From Kingdonia uniflora (lineage: Eukaryota; Streptophyta; Magnoliopsida; Ranunculales; Circaeasteraceae), in NCBI GenBank assembly GCA_014058105.1, contig JACGCM010000012.1, forward strand, positions 1,798,001-1,862,000: 64,000 nt of DNA, in the 5' to 3' direction. Below the pieces are notes generated by a model that saw nothing but the letters and a program-made list of their open reading frames with translations, was not told the DNA's origin and did no database searches. This document shows positions 55,599 through 64,000 of the stretch, in pieces. A program made the position numbers and the translations under genes. Position 1 is the stretch's first letter, and the number at the start of each line of letters is the position of its first letter.

Positions 55599-56223
55599 GA
55601 GGTGCATTCTTTCTACAGTTTCCAGCCGTCGACCGTATATCTCTCTATTAACTATATGGATCGATTCCTCTCTGCCTGATGTTTGCAAGTAAGTTTTATT
55701 ATTACCTTTACCCAGATAAACTATACGGTAAACTTGGAGGGAAACTTTTGAGTTAAATTTCTGTTAACTATATGGATCGATTCATCTCTGATAATTTTTT
55801 TACCTCTGTACACATGTTTTTGAGAGACTACACATTACTTTCATAATGTACCTAATTTAGAGGTAGAAAATAATCATTTTGTATTAATTTTTTTATGGAT
55901 CTACTGATGATGCTATTTATACGTGAATGAAACCCAATACTTGTTGGTTGTTGCCTCAGTCGTATTTTATTATGTAAAATATAATACAGTAAATATAAGG
56001 TATTTTGGGTACCCCGGTAGCATTTTTTTCTGTTAAGAAAATATGCATTTCCCACCCAAAATTTATTAGGAATTATGACATAAAAAAATTGTGATACAAA
56101 ATTTAACATGTGATCACTGATCAGGAAACCAATGGGTGGCCATTACAACTCCTATCTGTTGCTTGCTTGTCATTGGCTGCAAAGATGGATGAACTCCTTG
56201 TTCCATCTCTTTTGGATATACAT
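55599..56223 (+). pseudogene. Captured D-type cyclin fragment (two cyclin-box exons)
   Basis: Exon 1 (55599-about 55688, followed by GTAAGT) reads V-H-S-F-Y-S-F-Q-P, then Y-L-S-I-N-Y-M-D-R-F-L-S-A and an in-frame TGA. Exon 2 (56125-56223, AG before, GT after) reads E-T-N-G-W-P-L-Q-L-L-S-V-A-C-L-S-L-A-A-K and M-D-E-L-L-V-P-S-L-L-D-I. These are adjacent parts of the N-terminal cyclin box of plant CYCD cyclins, with the intron at a position I expect in CYCD genes. D cyclins bind CDKA and RBR at the G1/S transition. The LxCxE N-terminus and the remaining cyclin box are absent, so no functional cyclin is encoded. It lies wholly inside the CACTA element. CYCD1-like is my best guess. Confidence 0.85.
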
Positions 56224-57031
56224 GTATTTTTGTCTCACTTAGTGTACTTATTATTCATAAAGAACTTAATATACTTGATTAATACAAGAATTTAGAGACC
56301 AAGATTCCTCGATAGCAATTAATTGTACCTTAAACAATACTTTCCAGGCTTTTTGAACTGTTTTTCTTTTACATTAATAAGGAACAACGCAAAACTTATG
56401 GACTTTATATTTGTCTTTATTCATATATGAGATATGGCATGCTTCGGACTGTGGATTTTATTTATATTCTCAAAGTGATTTAGGATGTTGGACTTGTAAC
56501 TCTCCATGTAAAAATAATAATTTCATTGTTATTGTTTTCCTTTCAATTATTTTTGATATGTTCTTTAGTTTTTTGTATGTATGTCAAAGAGTACAGTTGT
56601 AATTAGATACTTTACTTTAATTAAATGAAAGCATTTTTTTTAATTGTCTTTTGTTTTGTTTATATGATCTTATGATGTTCATTATTGTAAGAGTGGGAAG
56701 TACTTTATATTTATAGGTTCTTTGGGCGTAGTTTTGCTAGTTTTTTTTTTTTTGAAAAAATAAATAAAAAATACCATGGACTATGCCCGTGGAAAATTAT
56801 ATTTAAAGTGTGTTATTTTATCAAATATATCGCAGTGTTAATCTGGGGCAAAAAAAAAATTACCACGGATTCTCGCCGCAATAGCATATGAGAGAAAATC
56901 ACAGATGTACTACATGGCAAAAAAATAGCCACGCACTTTTTACTACAGACCTCGACTACAAATAAAGTCCATGGCAATTCTTTATTTACCACAGATAAAG
57001 ACTGTGGAAAATCACTTAAATTAGTGTAGTG
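56224..57031. other. Right interior and subterminal region of the CACTA element
   Basis: The first part may be intron following the cyclin exon; no further cyclin exon is found. From about 56770 to the end the sequence is dense in CCGTGG, CCACGG, CCATGG and TGTGGAAA words, the subterminal repeats. Confidence 0.6.
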
Positions 57032-59480
57032 GGACCTGTCTTCAGAGAAAACGATCGGAGTAGGTAATGTACATGGAGGCCTTTATTATCTTCAAGCACC
57101 GTCTGCTCATCTTGTTACTGGCACTCCTGCTATTGATATTTGGCATTAGTGGCTTGGTCACCCTTCATCTCATCATTTGAACAAATTAGCCAAGACTTTT
57201 CCTTTACTTTCTTGTTCCAATAATTACGTTTGTGATGTTTCCTCACAAGCTAAGGAAACACGTTTATCTTTTTTAACTAGTTATATTTCTTAAAGTAAAC
57301 CATTTGAGATGATTCATTATGATATTTGGGGGAGCTTTTCTCAACAGTTTATGAGTGGTGCCATTTTTTTTCTGACAATTGTAGATGACTTTTCTTGTTG
57401 TACTTGGATTTTTCAAATGCGTCATAAATCTGATACAAAGTTGCATTTACAATCATTCTTTACTATGATCAAAACTTATTACCCTTGTTGGATCAAGAAT
57501 ATATCATCAAGTCAAGGTGGCATTTTCATTTCCCTAATCCAACAAGTACACTTCAACAATGAAACTGAATTTTTATTCGACCCGAGACATGCAAACAAAA
57601 TTCTCTCAAAATGGCTTTATCCATCAACGTAGCTATGTTTCAGCACCCCAACAAAATGGGGTTGTTAAATGCAATCATCGACCTTTATTTGAAGTTGCTC
57701 ATGCTTTGAGATTTTAGGCACACCTCCATCTTACCTTTTAATCAATAGAACTCTAACATCTTTGCTCAGCGGAAAATGACTTCATGAAGCCTTATTTCAT
57801 AGTCAATCTAATTATTCCCACCTCCAAGTTTTTGGTTGCCTAGTTTTTGCTTATAATGCCAATATTCGACACAAATTTGATCAGCGTGCAAAACCAAGAG
57901 TATTTTTTAGATACCCTTTTACCCAAAAAGGATATCGTATCTACGATATTTCCACAAAAACAATTTATATATCCAGAGATGTTACTTCAAAACCAAATCC
58001 ATTTCTATTTCGTGATGTCACTTCAAAACCAAATCCATTACCGGTCGTACCATTACCCATTGAAAACCATTCACATTTCAATTTGATACCTTTAGGATCT
58101 AACTCCCTTGATACTCTTGACTTGATTCAAAATGTTTTTCATCCAGTTCAAAGAGAATCTACTATTGCATCACCAAACAGCTTTATACCTAACTCAACAA
58201 TAGATGACGAGCTTCCAACTTCTAATGATCCTTATCCAGTTCAACATGAGAGCATATGTAGCAGTAGGGTGGGTTGCTTAAGTGGAGGTAGCCCACCCTC
58301 TTTTTCTTAAACCGACCACCCAGCAGTTGGGTCTTTTCACCTAGGTGGCAACCAAAAAAAAAAACTAACCCTGTGGGTCAGTTCTGAGACTCACAGGGTA
58401 GGTTCCAAATTAAGCCACGTTGTAATTTCAATGGTTTGCGATGTGTATAGTATTTTTTTTTATCTATCTTATTTCTCTCTCATCTCTCTTGCTATGTAAC
58501 TTTTTATGACTACTTTAATCTAAGTGGGTGGGTTTTTGAGCCACCTCAACTGTTATGGGAAACTCAAGGTTGGCTACTATTTAGGAGGAAAAGGTGGGTT
58601 CAAACCCACCTAGCTATTGTATATGCTCTGATACTTCAATGAGAATGGAATCATTCACAATCCCCAACGACTTCTCCTATTCTTATACTACGCTTAGGTG
58701 TTCTACTCGAGAAACCCAACCACCTGCCCATCTTAAAGATTATGAATGCCCATTAATAAAAAGTGTTACATTGCCTACTTCACCAGCTTCCGCGCATACA
58801 GGCACTGTCTACCCCCTTCAACACTATATTGTATATAATAACTTTTCTACTGCACATCGAGCATTTTTGTCTACCATTTCTTCTACAGATGAACCAAAGT
58901 CCTTCACCCAAGCAATAAAAAGTTCTCAATGGCGAGATGCAATGGCATCCGAAATAGTTGTTCTTGAAAAGAATCGCACTTGGAGTCTTGCCAATCATCC
59001 TCGTAATAAGAAGCCTATTGGGTGTAAATGGGTGTACAAAATTAGATATCGGTCAGATGGGTATGTTGAATGATACAAGACACGTTTAATTGCTAAAGGA
59101 CTTTTTTCAAGCTGAGGGTCCTGACTATCATGATACTTTTGCACTAGTAGCCAAACACGTTACACTTGGATTTGCTCGAAAGGGGGGGAGTGGTGTTTTC
59201 AAATTAAATAAATCTTTATATGACTTAAAGCAAGCTCCCCGACAGTGGTTTGCAAAGTTCTCTCAAACTTTTTATCAAGTAGGTTATTCTCAATTAAGAG
59301 CTCATTATTCTCTATTTACTAGTACTAATGAGCATTCATCTATATTTGTTATGGTATATGTTGATGATATTATCATTACCGTTAATGACGAATTTGTTAT
59401 TCAATATCTCAAGCAATTTCTAGCTCAAAATTTTTCTATCAAAGACCTTGGACACTTGAAGTAATTCTTTGGCATATTGA
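57032..59480 (+). pseudogene. Copia pol fragment: integrase and RT (right of CACTA insertion)
   Basis: Continues the protease part at 50270-50623. It opens with G-G-L-Y-Y-L and W-L-G-H-P-S-S-H-H-L (gag-pre-integrase). The integrase core is 57309-57632 (H-Y-D-I-W-G, F-L-T-I-V-D-D-F-S). The linker follows, then RT: 58594-59073 with W-R-D-A-M-A-S-E-I and K-W-V-Y-K-I, and 59090-59464 with L-N-K-S-L-Y-D-L-K-Q-A-P-R-Q-W-F and catalytic Y-V-D-D-I-I. A deletion of about 50 residues joins A-K-H-V-T to L-G-F-A-R-K-G. RNase H and the 3' LTR are missing after about 59480. A MITE interrupts it at 58250-58628. Confidence 0.9.
58250..58628. mobile_element. Harbinger-type MITE inserted in Copia pol, 379 bp
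   Basis: The left end GAGCATATGTAGCAGTAGGG and, reverse-complemented, the right end GAGCATATACAATAGCTAGG are imperfect inverted repeats, followed on both sides by TGGGTT. A 3-bp duplication TGA lies at 58247-58249 and 58629-58631. The Copia reading frame resumes in phase on the other side when the MITE and one TGA are discounted. The ends resemble those of the MITE at 3024-3547. The interior has a hairpin (CCCTGTGGGTCAG...CTCACAGGG). Confidence 0.9.
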
Positions 59481-60427
59481 TATGAGTTACTATTGAAAAC
59501 AATGTAGTAGAAGACAAGTGATAAAGTAGCAGAAGATAAATGATTAAGTACATATTGATAACAATGTAGAACATCTTGCATAACTTATTTTCTTAAGATA
59601 AATGGGACAAATCATGATGCGGATACAAAGTTAGAGATGGTGGATACAAAGTTTGAGATGATATTTACTTCAACGGTTACTTCAAGGTCGGAAAGAAGGA
59701 TAACAACACTCTTTAACAACGTGAATAACCTGAGGATAACATCGATCTTTTTCTCCCCAATAACCTCTATGTGAGGACTTCAACGAATATACAACGATGG
59801 CTGGAAGGCTTGGTACATCAAGGAGACAAACATTACATCAAGAAAAATTTGTCTAGATTTTTGTAGAAGCTTCTTTGTAGAAGAAGAAGAATAATAAGCT
59901 TTGATTTTTAAGGTTGGTAGTTTATTTTAGGGGGAATCTTTCCTCCTATAACTGTAGTTGATTAGACTACTCATCAATATTTAATGCATAAGAATAGGGG
60001 TGGCAACTATGGGAAAGTAGGTGGGACCAGTATTTATTTGGTAATTGTAGTATCGATTTTGGAAGAGCCTTGTCAAAGTATCAGTTTTGGAAAGTTTGTA
60101 TTTTAGAGTATTTAAAATCATAATTATATCTGCTTTATGGAATAATTCTATAACATGTGGACTATATCAAGAACGGTTTCTAGGATCTGGATTTGTGAAA
60201 CACATAGTAGATAAGATTTAGAAAGAATGAACTACCATAAATTTATTACTTACTAATGTAATGTTTGGATGAAATCAAATTGTTCATGTCCCATATTCAT
60301 ATCCATGTTCTCTTAAAATGTCAGACTTTAATTAGATTTGAAACAAAAGGGTTTTAATAATTAGCTCAAGGAAAGCCATGTCAAATGGCATTCAACCTTT
60401 TGGATAAATACTAATATTCATATAACC
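59481..60427. other. Spacer
   Basis: No gene recognised. Short direct repeats 'agaagataaatga' / 'agaagacaagtgataaagta' occur near 59505-59545, and 'gatacaaagtt(t/a)gagatg' twice near 59618-59660. Confidence 0.35.
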
Positions 60428-60432
60428 GGATA

Positions 60433-60756
60433 TGATAAACTCAAACTAAGCGGAAGCAAAAATAGATGAATTGAACTTAAAACTGAACTTGAATAATTGC
60501 TAGAAATTAAATAAAATTAGGTCTTACAACCTCTTTCGCAAACCTATCCCTCAAAACTCAACCTACCTTAACCTTCTATCCTAGGACTCCTTTATAGAAC
60601 TTGGAGTCCTCCACCTTCTAAAATACTACCCTTCAAAATAGGTATTATCCTAAAATAATATAAAATAAAAATATAATATGGGAGGGTCCCCATAGAGGTC
60701 TGCTCCTAAGGGGACGCCAACTACGACCACGACCATTATGGTCATAATTCTTATAA
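60433..60756 (-). repeat. 3' LTR of the gag-only element
   Basis: About 324 bp. Shares 'aagcggaagcaaaaatag', 'aaccttctatcct' and 'gaccattatggtcat' with 63290-63624. The palindrome GACCATTATGGTC lies near its outer (U3 start) edge. Confidence 0.9.
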
Positions 60757-60844
60757 CCTTTCACCCCTAAGAAGAATTTTTTCATGAATTCAAGGGGATA
60801 GACATTTCTCCGCAGTGATCGTCTCCTCCTCCAAATCATCAGCC

Positions 60845-63231
60845 AACATTTGCTGAAAAGCAACATCGATATGATTATGAAGGTTATGTGTAAGTAAAGT
60901 GATGTGCTTCTTACGATTCAGACATTTGCACTTCATATGTTCTATTTTCCCGCAGTTGTAGCAAATTCTTAAACTTGATCATGTCACTTTAGGTACCGCT
61001 GTCATTGTCATCATAGTACCTATTGTTGAAGGGGAATAAGTACTGTAAACTATTAGTTTTAACTTTGTTTCCACTTTTTTGGTCATTTCCACAACCTTTA
61101 ACAAACTTTGGGCAGTGAATAGGGCCAACTCATCCTATAACCACTTTGTCAACCCAAGCCTAAATCGACTAATACGTTGTGTTTCGGTTTCCGATAATAC
61201 AACTCTGGATAAAAACAAATAAAAATTACTCGTATAATCATCAATCGACTGATTCCGAGTTTGACACAGATTTTGTAATTTAGCAAAACTCTATTCCTCA
61301 TTATTTCTTGAAATAAACCGAGTCATCATCTCACGTCTCATCGTGTCCCAATCTGTAATATAATCACCCCCATCTATTACCCGTAGTTGTTGCACCCTTT
61401 CCTACCAATTGAGAGTGTACCTTGTGAGTTTTGTTTCCATTAATGTGACCGCACGAGGGTCTTCACATCGTTTGAACTCCAAAACCCGATCAACCCAATT
61501 GAGCCAGTTGATAAAGCCATCTCCATCTATTTTCCCATCGAACTCAGGTATGTTGATCTTAGCGTTCTGATTCATATTTAAAAAATTAAAATTATTGCAT
61601 TAACTACCAGATTTTCTGGGTTGCCCTGATATTCAAATACCTGATATTCGTACTCATGTTGTTGTAGGGCATATCTTATATTCCCAATACCCAGCTCACT
61701 TTTGCACCCGTCATTTCTGAAACAAGACACGAAGTTTATAGGATAAACTCCACAACCTCATCCTCTCCTGTCATGAAATCCATATCTGTCTCCGTTCCCT
61801 CGTTCGTTACTCGACTCATTATCCCCCCAATATGTATCCTCATCTGTAAAAGGATTACCTGGTGCCCACTGACATTGTTAAAAGTCGGTACCTGTCATTG
61901 CGTTCCATAGGGTGAAGTATGAGCTCAATTTTTCCTAGGAGGGACATAAAGTGCAACCACCAGAGGATCCTGGATGCTTTCGTTATTTCCTCAATCTCCT
62001 GTGCCATACCCTGATTGCTGCAAGTTTCCCCCTCTCATGTTCATATTATGTCCCTGCCCTTGTGCAAAAAAAGGCCGAGCTTGTCCCCAAGCAACTTTCC
62101 CTATACCATTACCGAGGCCAACCTCATAGGCTCCCTGTATTATCGAGGCATTTCCCCCCAAAGGGCCCATACCAACTATCTGAAACTGGGTGTGGCCAGT
62201 CGGTTATTGCTGAATCGGAGTTGTTATTGGTACTGGCCATTACTGTGACTGGACCTAAACCATCACTAGCACCTGCTGCTGTTCAACCGTGATCTTTGGC
62301 CGAACTTAATCTGGTGGTTATATCATGTGAGGAGGCATGATCTGATCAGTATTGATAGGTTGGGTGTGGACCAGACTCACAGGTTGGATCCCTCACGGGT
62401 TCACCTGCTGAGTCGGGTTCGAGCTTACATGTTGGGCCAGATCAAAACATGTGACTTGGTTCGGTACCAGTTATTATTCCAAAGTTGGGGTGGGTACTTA
62501 GACCTAGATCGGGTCCATAACTGTACCTGGTTCGTGTTTGGTATTTGGACTTGGTTCTGGTCTGGGGATAATACTTGGATCGGGTAACCTCCATGAACCT
62601 GGTTTGGCCCTGCGAGGGTTCCAGCCCCCAGTCATGACTCGCCAACAGCCATTGTTCGCATCTCTCTCTTGTTCGTCAATAGGCTTGCCCTTCCTTTGAT
62701 GTCAGTGATAGGGGGTCGCACCATACCCATTAAAGATTACTCCAGTCTCAATTCCTTTGGAGATGTATCACCTATCCTTGCGTCGAGCATAACTTCCCCC
62801 TCTTCGGAGTTCGCGAACTTGTCTTTGCTACTCCCATCGTAAAAATCAAGTCCTTTAAAGCTATTTAAAGTGAATGGAATCCTTTCCTCGTCAAAGTCTT
62901 TCTCTAGATTTAGTCTTGTGGAGAGGCCCCTCCCTTGCCCAACGTTCTCAACATGAGTTCGTAAAAACTCCAACCTTCGCGCATCCCTCCTAAAAGCACC
63001 TAATGCTACACTATCTGTTTACCCTGTAGCTACTTCTCCATGGCTATTGGTATTATTAGAAGCGATCGCTAGTAAGATCAAATTTAATGCCCGATTAGTC
63101 ACTTCGGACTGCGCCTTGAATTATCCCAATAAACTCTCAGTTGTAACCCTAAATTCCTCCATCTCCTCTAGATCGTGTAACCGATCTCCTTGAGTTAGTT
63201 GATGAGATCCCGTTTTCTTCTTACTACCCAT
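60845..63231 (-). pseudogene. Gag of the gag-only element, decayed
   Basis: An ATG at 63231 opens M-G-S-K-K-K-T-G and a charged N-terminal section (D-L-E-E-M-E-E-F-R), stopped after about 35 codons. Another open part is 62973-62737. From 61575 a retrotransposon Gag domain reads I-N-I-P-E-F-D-G, F-I-N-W-L-N-W-V-D-R-V-L, T-R-Y-T-L-N-W, W-D-T-M-R-R-E-M-M-T-R-F and S-I-D-D-Y-T. A zinc knuckle C-Y-N-C-G-K-I-E-H-M-K-C-K-C (CX2CX4HX4C) is at about 60970-60925. Stops occur throughout. The central part (about 62600-61700) is proline- and polar-rich on minus. Confidence 0.8.
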
Positions 63232-63289
63232 AAACTTGACAAGAGAAAAATTTCTTCTAACCCTAAAGCGAACTAGCTCTGGTACCAAT

Positions 63290-63624
63290 TGATAAATTCA
63301 AACTAAGCGGAAGCAAAAATAGACAAATTAAACTTAGAACTGAACTTGAATAATTACTGAAAATTAAATAAAATCAAGTCTTACGACCTCTCTCGTAAAC
63401 TTAAAACTAAGGTTCTTCTCTTAAAACTCAACCTGCCTTAACCTTCTATCCTAAGACTCCTTTATTGAACTAAGAGTCCTCCACCTTCTAAAACACTACC
63501 CTTCAAAATAGGCATTATACTAAAATACTAAAATAAAAATAGAATATGGAAGGGTCTCCATAGAGGTCGGCTCCTGAGGAGACACCAACTACGACCATGA
63601 CCATTATGGTCATGATTCTTATCA
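63290..63624 (-). repeat. 5' LTR of the gag-only element
   Basis: 335 bp. Minus-strand start TGATAAGAATCATG, end ...TTTATCA. Followed on minus by ATTGGTACCAGAGC. Homologous to 60433-60756. Confidence 0.9.
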
Positions 63625-64000
63625 GGATACATGAAATGAATTGTGCTCTGTTGTAGATATCAAGCTTATTGTTTCATTTAAACACGAAGAGAAAATGGAT
63701 TTATAACTTTACAAATGAATCTATATGATCAAAAATATAACTTCAGACATTAGAGTACCTAGTCGCGACTAACAGACGTCTTGATTGGAAATACAACCAC
63801 ATAAAGTGTTGATACTAAGTGTGAAAAATGGATGAAAATTTACTGTCCACCAAACATCAAAATCCCCAAATATCATACTCGTTATAGAGATTTAACTATA
63901 TTTTCTTTATTGTAGTCAACATTAAGCGCCTACACCATAGAAGCCTTTTGTCACGCCCTAAAATCCAGTAATCGGTAGCTTGACCAATTACTGAGATTCA
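63625..64000. other. Right edge of window, no gene
   Basis: No coding signal. At 63952 'tgtcacgccctaaaatcc' resembles the TGTCACGCCC start of some plant LTRs, but the window ends about 50 bp later. 'tgtccaccaaaca' (63843) also occurs at 43130 next to the minus Gypsy element. Confidence 0.35.

Larger units (their letters stand above)
50624..57031. mobile_element. Non-autonomous CACTA (En/Spm) element, 6.4 kb, carrying foreign fragments
   Basis: The left end CACTACACCAAAAT and the reverse complement of the right end CACTACACTAATTTAAG are CACTA termini. A perfect 3-bp duplication GGA lies at 50621-50623 and 57032-57034. CCGTGG/CCACGG words recur within a few hundred bases of both ends (50675-50735; 56775-57010), as expected of subterminal transposase-binding repeats. 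No TNP2/TNPD-type transposase is seen. Contents: a short secretory-type open frame, a LINE fragment and two exons of a D-type cyclin. Confidence 0.93.
60433..63624 (-). mobile_element. Non-autonomous, gag-only LTR retrotransposon, 3.2 kb
   Basis: Direct LTRs (5' at 63624-63290, 3' at 60756-60433 on minus) share most of their length. The 5' LTR has TGATAA...TATCA-type termini. A perfect 5-bp duplication GGATA lies at 60428-60432 and 63625-63629. TGGTACCAGAGC just inside the 5' LTR (about 63286-63275 on minus) resembles an initiator-Met-tRNA primer site. Only gag is present and there is no pol, so it would have depended on a partner element. Gag resembles Gypsy retrotransposon Gag. Confidence 0.9.

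Noticed and set aside
61951..62650. Plus-strand open frames of 77-113 codons
   Set aside because: They lie opposite the gag of the gag-only element, between its LTRs, and match no family.
1..64000. tRNA, rRNA or other structured RNA genes
   Set aside because: I saw no clover-leaf or conserved RNA sequence by eye; a covariance-model search would be needed to exclude small ones.

Overview
This window looks like gene-poor, transposon-packed chromosome from a flowering plant, probably a eudicot. It is AT-rich. I see no intact host gene of recognisable family. What is coding-like is decayed plant material: F-box/DUF295 genes, an O-fucosyltransferase-family gene and a D-type cyclin piece. Nearly everything else belongs to plant transposon classes: Copia and Gypsy LTR elements, hAT, Mutator, CACTA and Harbinger DNA elements, Helitron-like ends and a LINE. 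I found no rRNA, tRNA, CRISPR array or bacterial-style operon. Species cannot be fixed by eye.

Left part (1-18.5 kb). Two tandem broken DUF295/F-box genes lie on the minus strand (870-2299). A Harbinger-type MITE follows (3024-3547, TSD TTA). Next is a complete but heavily mutated Copia element (3820-10920, LTRs of about 256 and 260 bp, TSD TTTAT), whose leader carries a dense cluster of ACGT/G-box motifs. It abuts a Helitron-like 3' hairpin (10932-10960, minus). A hAT MITE (13078-13478) precedes an O-fucosyltransferase-like pseudogene that keeps its intron-exon structure (14205-15787). An unrecognised internally duplicated coding remnant (15960-16450, minus) and another hAT MITE (17157-17594) follow.

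Middle (18.5-36.1 kb). A 2.74 kb Mutator-like element (18503-21242) has about 1.05-kb inverted arms and a perfect 9-bp TSD. A Tat-type Gypsy element follows (about 21743-31651). It has a degenerate gag with an exact 180-bp tandem duplication and a pol truncated inside RNase H. It also has a three-exon coding region on the opposite strand between pol and the 3' LTR. Its roughly 1.05-kb terminal repeats contain Helitron-like ends and a 121-bp tandem duplication. A hAT element with a decayed ZMYM1-like transposase (31987-35393) and a small hAT-like MITE (35763-36115) complete this part.

Right part (36.1-64 kb). Two related Gypsy elements lie head to tail in inverted orientation: 36193-41910 on plus (TSD TTATT) and 43157-48602 on minus, with a truncated 5' LTR. 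A hAT MITE (42265-42912) lies between them. Beyond is a Copia pol split by a 6.4-kb CACTA element (50624-57031, TSD GGA). That element carries two exons of a D-type cyclin gene and a LINE fragment. The same Copia pol is split again by a Harbinger-type MITE (58250-58628, TSD TGA). Last is a gag-only, non-autonomous LTR element on minus (60433-63624, TSD GGATA).

How it fits together: the window is a nest of insertions rather than a set of cooperating genes. Target-site duplications that can be read directly give insertion boundaries and relative ages. The CACTA element and a MITE landed in an older Copia, and two hAT-type MITEs landed close to the transposase-bearing hAT remnant and a Gypsy element. 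The most notable observations are the cyclin fragment inside the CACTA element, the long-armed Mutator-like foldback, the antisense spliced coding region in the Tat element, and the Helitron-like ends inside its terminal repeats.
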